Positions 55,978 to 64,000 of a stretch of 64,000 bases of DNA are shown piece after piece (position 1 is the first letter of the stretch; each line of letters opens with the position of its first letter). The stretch is from Cryomorpha sp963741985 (GTDB lineage: Bacteria > Bacteroidota > Bacteroidia > Flavobacteriales_D > Cryomorphaceae): contig CAVUKD010000001.1 in NCBI GenBank assembly GCA_963741985.1, positions 744,001-808,000 on the forward strand, in the 5' to 3' direction. The notes under the pieces were generated by a model that was given only the letters and a program-made list of their open reading frames with translations, made no database searches and was not told where the DNA came from. Both the position numbers and the translations under genes were made by a program.

Positions 55978-56421
55978 ACTTTTGGCAAATTCGGTAAAAC
56001 CAAAGCCACCACGATCTAGTACCGATTCGAAAAATAAAATAGTCCAATTTTGACTTGGTCTCTTTGTACTATTTATTTATTAATCTCGGCATTCACCCCT
56101 GTAAATTTATTTTTTGTCAAACAAAAAATAAATACAATTGGCATAATTGTTTAACCTAAATTATTCACAAAACATGATTCGAATGCTGTTCAACACATTG
56201 CGAAATGTCCTATATATAGTGCCTGTCCATACAGGCCAATACCATCTATGCTCGATTTGAAAACAGTCATCGTGACGTTCACAGTCAGGACTCCTTGTTT
56301 CTCAAATCTTCACAAGCTTTGATCTTGAACTTTATGATCCAGACCCAATAGAAGTCGATTCTACATAGAGAGGTGAAAAATTCAGGAGCGCGAAGATACA
56401 AAATTCTTAAATAGAATCAAT
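55978..56421. other. Non-coding gap
   Basis: 444 bases. Contains the 12-bp inverted repeat at 56106-56132. No gene seen. Confidence 0.4.
56106..56132. repeat. Perfect 12-bp inverted repeat, AT-rich
   Basis: TTTATTTTTTGT (56106-56117), CAA, ACAAAAAATAAA (56121-56132). Could be a terminator-like hairpin or operator; no adjacent gene end fits it well. Confidence 0.6.
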
Positions 56422-57225
56422 TTAAACGGATGCTGAAATCGCGGCAAAAGGAATTAGTATTCGGGTAGCTCCCTCTGCATACGAGGCCACCTCATAGCTA
56501 TTGTAAATCAGCAGCAAACCATTGGGTGTAAGCCCCATGTTTTCGGGTAGTGCGAACTTGCCGTCTTTGAAAAGAAAACCTGCATCATTGAGATCGGCTT
56601 CTGGGGAGAGATTATTCATTTCGCGAAAGCGTTTTTCAGCTTCTTTTCCAACCACGCGCATATCAAAACGACCTGCAAAATCGATTTGGTTTCCCGTTTT
56701 TAAATTGAAAGACTGAAGTCGGGTAAAGGAGGCTCCGTGGGCACCGCCCACATACTCACTTTGGTGGAGCATGAGCGTATAATAATCGTCTCCCACAACA
56801 CTGCTATCGCCGAGAATTTCCAGATACCATTTCTGATCTGAATCGGGAAATTCGAGCAGGAAGAGCTTATAGCCTTCGATAAAAGATTCACACATGGCAT
56901 CGAGTGGCACATTGCCTTGCGGTTCGGGCAGTCGGGATTTTACTGCTTCGCGGATTTCATCTTGGGTAAAGTTGTTTATAGCCTCGCACACTTTTGGATC
57001 TCCTCCATTCAGCACTGGAATATTCAAACGAATATGCGTACAATCATCTGAATCACAGCCATCTTCCTGGGCCTTATGCGTTTCGATACTCAATTGAAAC
57101 GGCGCGGGAATGGAATCTGTATTTATTTCGGTGCCCGAAGCTGCAGGCTTCGATGAATCACCACAGCTTTGAAAAATGAGCGCGGCGAGACAGATAGTTA
57201 CGAAAAAAGTAAAATGGTTTTTCAT
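56422..57225 (-). CDS. DUF3298/DUF4163 lipoprotein (RsiV-like)
   Basis: 267 residues. Lipobox ending in Cys (IFQSC, about residue 21). A DUF4163-like front (IETHKAQEDG, THIRLNIPVLNGGD) is followed by DUF3298 (YTLMLHQSEYVGGAHGA, LQSFNLKTGNQIDF and a final GLLLIYNSYEVASYAEG). RsiV-family relatives bind lysozyme in some bacteria; that is not implied here. Last gene of the gcvT-comB-yggS-HEAT run, overlapping the HEAT gene by 4 bases. Confidence 0.85.
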   Translation of the reverse strand: MKNHFTFFVTICLAALIFQSCGDSSKPAASGTEINTDSIPAPFQLSIETHKAQEDGCDSDDCTHIRLNIPVLNGGDPKVCEAINNFTQDEIREAVKSRLPEPQGNVPLDAMCESFIEGYKLFLLEFPDSDQKWYLEILGDSSVVGDDYYTLMLHQSEYVGGAHGASFTRLQSFNLKTGNQIDFAGRFDMRVVGKEAEKRFREMNNLSPEADLNDAGFLFKDGKFALPENMGLTPNGLLLIYNSYEVASYAEGATRILIPFAAISASV

Positions 57226-57764
57226 TGATTGTAAAAGGTATTTAAAACTTTTTTTAGTTCGTTTAAAAGCTCAGCGTGAGGTGCATCCGGATGGACATCC
57301 AGAAAATCGTCAATGTCGAAAATAGCTTCCTGTAACATTTCCATATCGCTGATTGCTTCAATATTCTCTATTACAGTAAGCACTTCCAAAGCAACCATAA
57401 AATCGCCCCGTATGGCGTGTTTCACCAAGAGATCGATATCATTGACAGGATACAAACCCGAATGCCAAAAAGATGAAACAATCAGTGTTCGATCTTCATC
57501 AAATTGTGGATCTTCAAGGGCTTCGATCAATTCAGGAATAGCCGATTCAGTTTTTAGTTGGCCAAGAATTACAGCGATTTTTTCACGGATATCGGGTTCA
57601 CCTTCCCAGGCTTTGTATGTTTTGAGCAAGGGAAGTACAATACGTGCATCTCCCTGTTCGGGGACCTTTTCGAGGGCTTTGCGCACCGTATCCGATTTGG
57701 TTGAAAACAAGTCTGTGAGAAGTGCTTCCGCACGTTTTGATTTTGGTTTTTGAGATTCTGTCAT
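57222..57764 (-). CDS. HEAT-repeat protein
   Basis: 180 residues with helical HEAT-type repeats (VLPLLKTYKAWEGEPDIREKIAVILGQLK, quoted only as the start: VLPLLKTYKAWEGEPD; then SAIPELIEALEDPQFDEDR). A scaffold with no catalytic motif. Basic N-terminus. It sits between yggS and the DUF3298 lipoprotein gene. Confidence 0.82.
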   Translation of the reverse strand: MTESQKPKSKRAEALLTDLFSTKSDTVRKALEKVPEQGDARIVLPLLKTYKAWEGEPDIREKIAVILGQLKTESAIPELIEALEDPQFDEDRTLIVSSFWHSGLYPVNDIDLLVKHAIRGDFMVALEVLTVIENIEAISDMEMLQEAIFDIDDFLDVHPDAPHAELLNELKKVLNTFYNQ

Positions 57765-57795
57765 TGGTTTTGACTTATTAACCTGAGTTCAATTC

Positions 57796-58452
57796 TTATT
57801 TAAAAACTGCGGAACCGATACGCACCATGTTTGCTCCGGCCGAAATAGCGATTTCAAAATCCTGGCTCATACCCATGCTGAGGCGCTCCATACGCACATT
57901 TGCCGGAAGGTCTGAACTTTTTAGTTCTTCGAAAAGCTTTTTCAACGATTCAAATTCCTTTTTCACGGTTTCTGAATTATCGGTATTCGTGGCCATTCCC
58001 ATAAGGCCAATTATCTCGACATTATCGAGTTCGGCGAGTTCTGGTTTTGCCAAAAGCTCTTTTACCTCCGTTTCATCGAGACCATATTTCGACTCTTCGC
58101 GCGCAATAAACACTTGAAGTAAACAAGCAATAAGCCGATCGGTTTTGGCGGCTTGCTTATTAATTTCCCGAAGGAGCCTCCAGCTATCCACGGAATGAAT
58201 AAGATGCACATAATCTGCGATATACTTCACCTTATTTCGCTGCAAATGGCCTATAAAATGCCACCTTATATCGTTTGGGAGATCTTTGTGTTTGGCTTCG
58301 AGATCTTGTGCTTTATTTTCGCCAAAATCACGCTGCCCGGCATCGTATGCTTCACGGACAGCGTCATTTTCGCTGTATTTGGATACGGCTACCAGAATAA
58401 CCTCCGCGCCGATTTCCTTTTTAATTTTTTCAATATTCTGAGCTATACCCAT
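57796..58452 (-). CDS. YggS-family PLP homeostasis protein
   Basis: 218 residues. PLP-binding TIM-barrel protein of the YggS/PROSC family, which buffers pyridoxal phosphate. The PLP lysine is K25 in ILVAVSKYSE. Also FGENKAQDLEAKH, WHFIGHLQRNKVKYI, IHSVDSWRLL and the phosphate loop LSMGMSQDFEIAISAGANMVRIGSA (partly quoted). It overlaps comB by 10 bases. Confidence 0.92.
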   Translation of the reverse strand: MGIAQNIEKIKKEIGAEVILVAVSKYSENDAVREAYDAGQRDFGENKAQDLEAKHKDLPNDIRWHFIGHLQRNKVKYIADYVHLIHSVDSWRLLREINKQAAKTDRLIACLLQVFIAREESKYGLDETEVKELLAKPELAELDNVEIIGLMGMATNTDNSETVKKEFESLKKLFEELKSSDLPANVRMERLSMGMSQDFEIAISAGANMVRIGSAVFK

Positions 58453-59183
58453 ACATCCATTTTCACCAGAGCACCATCTTCATAAACAGGTATTACCCGT
58501 GTTTGATTTGGTGTAAGGCAATATTTAATATCTTCGTTAAGATTGAGATTTCGCAAGCGGCGGCGGTGTGATGAGGCTTTTAAAAATCCAAAATAATTGT
58601 CACGGGCCTTTTGAAAAAGAAACAATGCAGCGATCGTCGAATCTTCGTCGCTCAAATATTTTCCACTAGCTAGTAAGGCTTCGGTAATTGCCCCGGCGCA
58701 TATACTATCTTCGAGATTAAACTTGCCTTGCCAGCCCGAAGCCAGCAAGAGTACATCATCAGGTTGATCAATCAAATACTCTATTACAGCATCGAGGTTT
58801 ACAAGCGCACCGACGATCACTTTGTGGGTTTTTGCGGCGAGATTGATAGCGCGTGTGCCATTGGTCGTGGTTAGAACTATAGTTTTGCCGCGAACGGCAT
58901 CGCCCATAAAGCTAAAAGGTGAATTTCCGAAATCAAATCCTTCGACGATTTTTCCTCCTCTTTCGGCTCCGGCCATAAAGCCCTTCCGTTTGTATTCTAA
59001 TGCTTCCTCCACACTCGAAACCGGAATAACCTTCTCGGCACCGTGCTCAAATGCTGTACAAATTGCAGTAGTAGCACGAAGCACATCAATAGCAACAACG
59101 ACCGAATATTCTTGTTTGTACAAATCAAATTCATCGGGCGAAAAGCAAACCTCTACCCTGCACTTCTTTTCCTCTGCCATCAA
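58443..59183 (-). CDS. 2-phosphosulfolactate phosphatase (ComB family)
   Basis: 246 residues. Removes phosphate from 2-phosphosulfolactate. Family motifs: AIDVLRATTAICTAFEHGA, GGKIVEGFDFGNSPF, TIVLTTTNGTRAINLA, VIVGALVNLDAV, SGWQGKFNLEDSICAGAI (Asp and Glu ligands). The upstream reaction enzyme ComA is encoded at 36500. It overlaps gcvT by 4 bases. Some Bacteroidota may use sulfolactate or cysteate for sulfonolipids. Confidence 0.88.
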   Translation of the reverse strand: MMAEEKKCRVEVCFSPDEFDLYKQEYSVVVAIDVLRATTAICTAFEHGAEKVIPVSSVEEALEYKRKGFMAGAERGGKIVEGFDFGNSPFSFMGDAVRGKTIVLTTTNGTRAINLAAKTHKVIVGALVNLDAVIEYLIDQPDDVLLLASGWQGKFNLEDSICAGAITEALLASGKYLSDEDSTIAALFLFQKARDNYFGFLKASSHRRRLRNLNLNEDIKYCLTPNQTRVIPVYEDGALVKMDVWV

Positions 59184-60277
59184 TTGGTTTTAGCTTCTTC
59201 TTTAAAAAAAGGTACACGTTTAACTTTGGCTTTTAATGGTTTCTTTCGCACTTCAACGAAAATTTCTGTTCCAGGTGCTTTAAAATCCGTTTTCACGTAT
59301 CCCATACCAATCGCTTTATCGAGCGAAGGACTTTGGGTACCTGAAGTCACTGTTCCTATGGTATTTCCATCCGCATCAACGATGGTATAATCCTTACGGG
59401 GAATACCGCGGTCGATCATTTCGAAACCAATAAGCCGACGCTCGGTACCTTCTTCTTTTTGTTTTTCAAGAATATCTTTATCGATAAAATCTTTTGTGAA
59501 CTTGGTTATCCAACCCAAGCCTGCTTCGATGGGCGAAGTAGTATCATCGATATCATTTCCATAAAGGCAAAAACCCATTTCGAGACGCAGCGTATCGCGG
59601 GCTGCGAGACCGGCAGGTTTTATGCCAAAATCGGCACCAGTCTTCATAACAATATCCCAGATTTTTTCAGCATCGCTGTTGTCAGCATAAATTTCAAATC
59701 CGCCGGACCCGGTATAACCAGTAGCCGAGATAAGCACATTGTCAATTCCGGCAAATTTGCCAATTGCAAAGGTGTAATACCCCATTTCTGAGAGATTAAT
59801 TTCCGTCAAACTTTGGAGAGCTTGGACTGTTTTGGGACCTTGTATTGCGAGAAGCGAAAGCTTATCACTATTATCGGTAAGGGCAACATCAAAGGTATTT
59901 TGCTCATTTATCCATTTCCAGTCCTTCTCAATATTGGAAGCATTTACGACCAGCATAAAAACGGTGCTTGAGATGCAGTACACCAGCAGATCATCTACGA
60001 TTCCGCCTTTACCGTTGGGCATACAGGTGTATTGCACTTTTCCCGGTTTGAGTTTGGCCACGTCATTGGTGGTAATTTTTTGCAATAGATCAACGGCTTC
60101 AGGGCCTTTGAGAAAAAATTCGCCCATATGCGAGACATCAAACATTCCCATTCCGTTTCGAACAGCGAGATGCTCATCCTTCACTCCCGTGTATTGCACG
60201 GGCATTTCATAACCTGCAAAAGGTACGATTTTGGCTCCAAGGGCGACGTGTTTATCAAATAGGGCGGTTTTTTTCAT
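59180..60277 (-). CDS. gcvT: Glycine cleavage system aminomethyltransferase (T-protein)
   Basis: 365 residues. Transfers the aminomethyl group from lipoylated H-protein to tetrahydrofolate. Motifs: VPFAGYEMPVQYTGV, FDVSHMGEF, VQYTCMPNGKGGIVDDLLVY (catalytic Asp region), ATGYTGSGGFEIY, LAARDTLRLEMGFCLYG and TSGTQSPSLDKAIGMGYV. First gene of a five-gene operon with comB, yggS, HEAT and DUF3298 genes. Confidence 0.95.
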   Translation of the reverse strand: MKKTALFDKHVALGAKIVPFAGYEMPVQYTGVKDEHLAVRNGMGMFDVSHMGEFFLKGPEAVDLLQKITTNDVAKLKPGKVQYTCMPNGKGGIVDDLLVYCISSTVFMLVVNASNIEKDWKWINEQNTFDVALTDNSDKLSLLAIQGPKTVQALQSLTEINLSEMGYYTFAIGKFAGIDNVLISATGYTGSGGFEIYADNSDAEKIWDIVMKTGADFGIKPAGLAARDTLRLEMGFCLYGNDIDDTTSPIEAGLGWITKFTKDFIDKDILEKQKEEGTERRLIGFEMIDRGIPRKDYTIVDADGNTIGTVTSGTQSPSLDKAIGMGYVKTDFKAPGTEIFVEVRKKPLKAKVKRVPFFKEEAKTN

Positions 60278-60300
60278 AATGAGCGGATTATTTTGGAATG

Positions 60301-60308
60301 CAAAAGTA
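60301..60308 (-). promoter_or_regulatory. -7 promoter box of the gcvT operon
   Basis: Minus strand reads TACTTTTG, exact TAnnTTTG, 23 bases before the ATG at 60277. Confidence 0.5.
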
Positions 60309-60430
60309 ACATTATTAAATGTGAAAGATTAGAAGTGCTATACAATCTTGATTGGCAGGAATAGAATCTGAGGTTGGTAGTGAGAAGTATTATACGGTTC
60401 CGCATGCTTGGATCCTGGATTTGCATCCAT

Positions 60431-60463
60431 TTTAAACCCCAGCATCGAAATATTGTATATTTG
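60431..60463 (+). promoter_or_regulatory. Promoter of the sugar-nucleotide dehydratase gene
   Basis: TTTA (60431-60434), a 21-base spacer, TATATTTG (60456-60463), an exact -7 box, then ATG at 60485. It excludes the in-frame ATG at 60374. Confidence 0.6.
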
Positions 60464-60484
60464 ACCCGATCATATAAGATCTCT

Positions 60485-62353
60485 ATGATTTTTCCCAATC
60501 AAAATGTTCCCCGATGGATCATCTTTTTGATCGATACCGTTTTGGTGATTGCATCGCTCGCGTCGGCGTATATGTTGCGTTTCGATTTTTCACTTCCTCA
60601 CCGCGAGATCGGCCCTTTGATTTTTGCATTTCCCATCTACATGATCCTGCGCATCAGTTCGTTTCTGATAGGCAGCACGTATGCGGGAATAATACGTTTT
60701 ACCGGCATCCAGGATTCAATGCGTATCCTTAAAGTACTCTTTTTTGGCTCCATTTTAATGGCCATTTTCAATCCGCTGAAATTGTATTTCTGGGACGGAG
60801 CGCACTTCCTTCCTTACTCCATCATTATTCTCGATTTTATAATAGCTTCGGCTTTTCTTATTACATTTCGCATAAGCGTAAAAATGCTCTATTCGGAATT
60901 AAAAAATCCGAGATCCGAAAGGCTGAGTGTGGTCATTTATGGTGCCGGAGAAGCAGGTGTAGTGACCAAGCGAACGCTTGATCGCGATGCCGAAATAAAT
61001 TATCACGTAGTTGCTTTTGTGGACGACGACCGAAAGAAACGCGGAAAGCGTCTCGAAGGGACACCCATTTTTCACACGAGTGAACTCAATAATCTCCTGG
61101 AGAGAAAGATTTGTTCTCATCTCATAATATCCATCCAAAAACCTGAACCGGCGAATCGCAGACGCGTAATCGAAGCCGCATTGAAGCACGGGGTGAAAGT
61201 ACTGAATGTACCACCGGCGGATAGCTGGATAAACGGTGAGTTGAGTTTTAAACAAATTAAAGAAGTCCGGATAGAAGAATTACTCGGCCGTAATGTGATA
61301 AAGCTTGACGATGGAAAAGTAGAAAATCAACTCCGTGGAAAAACCGTTTTGGTAACCGGTGCAGCCGGGTCGATCGGAAGTGGGTTGGTGCGGCAGATTG
61401 TTCATTACCATCCAAAATTGATCATTGCACTCGATCAGGCAGAGTCGCCAATCTATGAACTGGAAATAGAGTTACGCAGGAAATACCCCGATATTTCTCT
61501 CGAAGTGGTTATTGGCGATGTGCGCCGAAAAGAACGTATGGCACGTGTTTTTTCAAAATTCCATCCCGAGATTATTTTTCATGCTGCGGCTTATAAGCAC
61601 GTTCCACTTATGGAACTCAATCCGAGCGAGGCAGTACTTACAAATGTGATGGGCACCAAGATATTAGTCGACCTGAGCCTTGCGGCGAAAGTAGAAAAAT
61701 TTGTACTTATCTCTACCGACAAAGCTGTGAATCCGACAAATGTGATGGGGACGACTAAACGCGTTGCGGAGATTTACACCCAGTCCCAAATTCAAAAGGG
61801 TGGCACGCGATTTATAACTACTCGTTTTGGGAATGTATTGGGCAGCAACGGCTCAGTGATACCCCTTTTTAAAAAGCAAATTGCAGAAGGTGGACCGGTG
61901 ACCGTTACCGATCCGGAGGTAACTAGGTATTTCATGACCATACCCGAAGCTTGCCAGCTTGTACTTGAGGCGGGTGCTATGGGTGAGGGGGGCGAAATTT
62001 TCGTTTTTGACATGGGCGAATCGGTGAAAATAATCGATCTTGCCAAGCAGATGATAAAACTCAGCGGGCTGGAGCTCAACAAAGATATTGATATTCACTT
62101 TACGGGTTTACGTCCGGGTGAAAAGCTGTATGAGGAATTGCTCAACTCTGAAGAAAACACGCTACCCACACATCATCCACAAATAAAAATTGCCAAAGTG
62201 AGGAGCTACGATCTCGAATCGATGGGACAGGAAATTGAGCAGCTTATATCTCTGTTTGATATGCAAAATAATGATGACCTGGTTCAGAAATTAAAACAGA
62301 TCGTTCCCGAGTACAAGAGTAAGAACTCAGAATTCAGTAAATTTGACGCCTAA
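60485..62353 (+). CDS. FlaA1/CapD-type nucleoside-diphosphate sugar dehydratase/epimerase
   Basis: 622 residues. N-terminal four-helix membrane part (IIFLIDTVLVIASLASAYML and following) anchors the enzyme. A CoA-binding-like Rossmann domain follows (VVIYGAGEAGVVTKRTL), then the SDR catalytic domain with G-x-x-G-x-x-G (GAAGSIGSGLV), AAYKHVPLMELNP, STDKAVNPTNVMGTTKR (typical M/K variant) and FGNVLGSNGSVIPLFKKQI. It converts UDP-GlcNAc to a 4-keto sugar, the first step in diNAcBac or similar O-antigen/capsule sugars. No other glycan genes follow here. Confidence 0.92.
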   Translation: MIFPNQNVPRWIIFLIDTVLVIASLASAYMLRFDFSLPHREIGPLIFAFPIYMILRISSFLIGSTYAGIIRFTGIQDSMRILKVLFFGSILMAIFNPLKLYFWDGAHFLPYSIIILDFIIASAFLITFRISVKMLYSELKNPRSERLSVVIYGAGEAGVVTKRTLDRDAEINYHVVAFVDDDRKKRGKRLEGTPIFHTSELNNLLERKICSHLIISIQKPEPANRRRVIEAALKHGVKVLNVPPADSWINGELSFKQIKEVRIEELLGRNVIKLDDGKVENQLRGKTVLVTGAAGSIGSGLVRQIVHYHPKLIIALDQAESPIYELEIELRRKYPDISLEVVIGDVRRKERMARVFSKFHPEIIFHAAAYKHVPLMELNPSEAVLTNVMGTKILVDLSLAAKVEKFVLISTDKAVNPTNVMGTTKRVAEIYTQSQIQKGGTRFITTRFGNVLGSNGSVIPLFKKQIAEGGPVTVTDPEVTRYFMTIPEACQLVLEAGAMGEGGEIFVFDMGESVKIIDLAKQMIKLSGLELNKDIDIHFTGLRPGEKLYEELLNSEENTLPTHHPQIKIAKVRSYDLESMGQEIEQLISLFDMQNNDDLVQKLKQIVPEYKSKNSEFSKFDA

Positions 62354-62365
62354 ATTAGGAGTGTA

Positions 62366-62764
62366 ATGACCGATAAGAATATTCAACTATCAAAAATACA
62401 ACGCGAAATCGAAGAATATATCGGACTGGGTCCCAACAGTCTGGTCTATAATTATGATGTGCATGATCACAAAACTATGCTGCATCTGGTTACGCTAAAT
62501 CCGCGGCATAATCAGTCGTTTCTGTTTCATTCGGAAGAAGGCTATGACAAAATTGATGTCTTGAAAAAGATGTTGAGCTACGTAAAGAGTTACAAAGACA
62601 AGGAAAGTTCTTATACGATCCAATGGAAACGCGCAACCGATGATACGCTTCAAACTTCATACTTCAGCGCAAAAAATCTTCAGGCGGCACTCGACAAACT
62701 CACCTACGACCGCGATCCCAACAGCATTACCGTTTTTAGTGTAATCATGAATCCTTCTACGTAA
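62366..62764 (+). CDS. Conserved hypothetical protein
   Basis: 132 residues, no signal peptide. I do not recognise a family. N-terminal helix (IQLSKIQREIEEYIGLG), a strand block (SLVYNYDVHDHKTMLHLVTL) and a C-terminal helix. Its TAA overlaps the ATG of the thioesterase gene (TAATG), so it is co-translated. Confidence 0.7.
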   Translation: MTDKNIQLSKIQREIEEYIGLGPNSLVYNYDVHDHKTMLHLVTLNPRHNQSFLFHSEEGYDKIDVLKKMLSYVKSYKDKESSYTIQWKRATDDTLQTSYFSAKNLQAALDKLTYDRDPNSITVFSVIMNPST

Positions 62765-63174
62765 TGGCGAAACACAATTCATATCCTATCCATATCCGCT
62801 TCAACGATTTGGACGTGTATGGCCATGTCAATAATGCGATTTATCTTACGTATTTTGAAGAAGGGAGATCGCAATACTTCCGAGATAAAGTAGGTCAAGA
62901 CTGGGATTGGCAAAATGAAGGCATATTGCTAGCGCGAAATGAGATTGATTATAAGCAACCCATTCTTTTGAGCGACGAAGTGCGAATCGAAGTTTGGATA
63001 TCGGCTTTTGGTACTAAAAGCGTGAATATCGGATATCGAATAATCAAAAAAGGTAAGAACGAGTGGATAACCTGCACCACAGGAAAATCCGTTATTGTTT
63101 GTTTTAATTATTCGAACCAGCAGACCATTCTGGTGCCTGAGAGGTGGAGAGAGATTATTGAAATTGGGGAGTAG
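62764..63174 (+). CDS. Acyl-CoA thioesterase (4HBT / YbgC-type hotdog fold)
   Basis: 136 residues. Hotdog-fold thioesterase with the YbgC-type front (IRFNDLDVYGHVNNAIYLTYFEEGR; the catalytic Asp in NDLDVYGHVNN near residue 15), then LARNEIDYKQPILL. Hydrolyses acyl-CoA thioesters; exact substrate unknown. Confidence 0.88.
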   Translation: MAKHNSYPIHIRFNDLDVYGHVNNAIYLTYFEEGRSQYFRDKVGQDWDWQNEGILLARNEIDYKQPILLSDEVRIEVWISAFGTKSVNIGYRIIKKGKNEWITCTTGKSVIVCFNYSNQQTILVPERWREIIEIGE

Positions 63175-63386
63175 GTTTTTAATTTGTAATGAATTTAAGT
63201 CATGGCTGCACCGCGGCTCGGCGAACTAATTTGTATAATCCTTTATTTCAAAGATATTACATTCACTTTCCTCCTATGTAGACAAGTTCAATTGTTGGCA
63301 TCCCTTTAGGGAAAGAGGGCGAAAGAACAGTTGCAAATACTTTCTATACAGTCTCCCACACGCGCCCCCGACCCCAAAGGGGAGCC

Positions 63387-64000
63387 TCACACACCCAATC
63401 TCGGAAATTTCGCATTTGATGAACCGATCATTCTCATCACCCATGAATCAGTCTCCGACTTCCCATATTTCTCCATAAGCTTTCCTTCAAAATCAAGAAA
63501 TTCCGCCCACCGTTTATCGACATCCATTCCATCGCTAAACTTTCGCGCTAAGCGCAGGAACATGGTATAGTGACGGGCTTCACTCGCCATAAGCCCGCGG
63601 TAAAACGTGCGAAGGTCTTCATCTGCAATTTCTTCCGAGAGCACCCGAAAACGCTCGCAACTCCGTGCTTCAATCATGCCGGCCATCAGGAGTGTCTGTA
63701 CCAGTTGTTGTTTGCGGTTGCCCCCCTGAATGATAAATGAGGACAGATCTTTCACGTACGGATCTTTGCGTTCGAAACCGAGTTTGAGTCCACGCTCTTT
63801 TATTTTTTGGTGCACCAATGCAAAATGTTCCATCTCTTCGCGGGCAAGGGCAGTCATCTCATCGATAAGCTCGGGATATTCCGGAAAACGAACAATGAGA
63901 CTAATCGCAGTACTTGCCGCTTTCTGCTCGCACCACGCGTGATCGGTAAGAATTTCTTCAATATTCTTTTCTACAATATTGACCCAGCGTGGGTCGGTAG
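63387..64000 (-). CDS. miaE: tRNA-(ms2io6A37) hydroxylase-like protein, partial
   Basis: Partial, 204 codons, cut by the window edge on its 5' side. Ferritin-like diiron protein: AWCEQKAASTAISLIVRF, REEMEHF (E-x-x-H) and EARHYTMFL (second E-x-x-H). The end SSNAKFPRLGV is normal. Residue order matches the MiaE family, which hydroxylates the isopentenyl group of modified A37 in tRNA. In Bacteroidota the same family is present; activity here is not proven. Confidence 0.85.
   Translation of the reverse strand, partial: TDPRWVNIVEKNIEEILTDHAWCEQKAASTAISLIVRFPEYPELIDEMTALAREEMEHFALVHQKIKERGLKLGFERKDPYVKDLSSFIIQGGNRKQQLVQTLLMAGMIEARSCERFRVLSEEIADEDLRTFYRGLMASEARHYTMFLRLARKFSDGMDVDKRWAEFLDFEGKLMEKYGKSETDSWVMRMIGSSNAKFPRLGV

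Noticed and set aside
63175..63386. tRNA or small RNA gene
   Set aside because: Small palindromes such as CCCCAAAGGGG are present but no cloverleaf or known RNA fold.
1..64000. rRNA, tRNA, replication origin or prophage
   Set aside because: None of their signatures were recognised on either strand.

Overview
The window is a chromosome segment from a member of the Bacteroidota, most likely of the Flavobacteriales type (the family assignment is a weak inference). Evidence for the phylum: several secreted proteins end in a type IX secretion (T9SS) C-terminal sorting domain. Promoters fit the phylum-specific TTTG / TAnnTTTG pattern. There are many Bacteroidota-typical families (DUF5686, DUF4294, DUF4197, TIGR02757, DUF3570/DUF4266, paired LuxR regulators with a PAS-like front half). 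I see no rRNA, tRNA, CRISPR array, prophage or IS element.

Layout. 1-10.2 kb is housekeeping: a TIGR02757 protein and a LolD-like ABC ATPase, a 43-codon membrane protein, a DUF5686 outer-membrane protein, sucC, DUF4294, a DUF4197 lipoprotein, a PhnP-like metallo-hydrolase and a conserved phylum protein of unknown role. 10.3-12.2 kb is a small accessory patch: a YafQ-type toxin-antitoxin pair, an array of three 11-bp direct repeats, and an orphan 240-aa protein. 12.4-32 kb is a surface/secreted-protein region: two PKD/T9SS proteins, two tandem paralogous LuxR regulators, a beta-helix protein, and one giant gene of about 11 kb (82-residue repeats, Cys-rich motifs, CARDB and Calx-beta-like modules, dockerin-like end). 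The middle of that giant gene is broken by at least a dozen frame changes and one stop.

32-42.4 kb returns to core genes: iscS-type cysteine desulfurase (frameshifted) behind glmM, a TPR protein with a ComA-like phosphosulfolactate synthase, rhodanese-DUF368-aroE, and an ATP-cone/Mrr-like nuclease followed by a beta-CASP hydrolase and a DoxX protein. 42.5-47.7 kb holds a T9SS cargo protein and a TPR histidine kinase with its LytTR response regulator. 47.8-50.8 kb is a compact thioredoxin-ApbE-DUF4266-DUF3570 operon, the most interesting functional unit here because it contains a flavin transferase without a recognisable classical flavinylated domain. 51.2-64 kb holds a SAM hydrolase, phoH-purC, a ribosome hibernation factor, a gcvT-comB-yggS-HEAT-DUF3298 operon, a FlaA1/CapD-type sugar-nucleotide dehydratase, a thioesterase and a partial tRNA hydroxylase (miaE-like).

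Two themes cut across the window. First, apparent indels recur (about 15720, 22361-25858, 32432, 47890), including in a core gene, so sequencing or assembly error has to be excluded before anything is called a pseudogene. Second, 7-bp tandem repeats recur between genes (1605, 1964, 10211, 37291, 37317), a dispersed heptamer family resembling the STRR repeats of cyanobacteria. ComA and ComB homologues, 21 kb apart, suggest a sulfolactate branch that could feed sulfonolipid synthesis.
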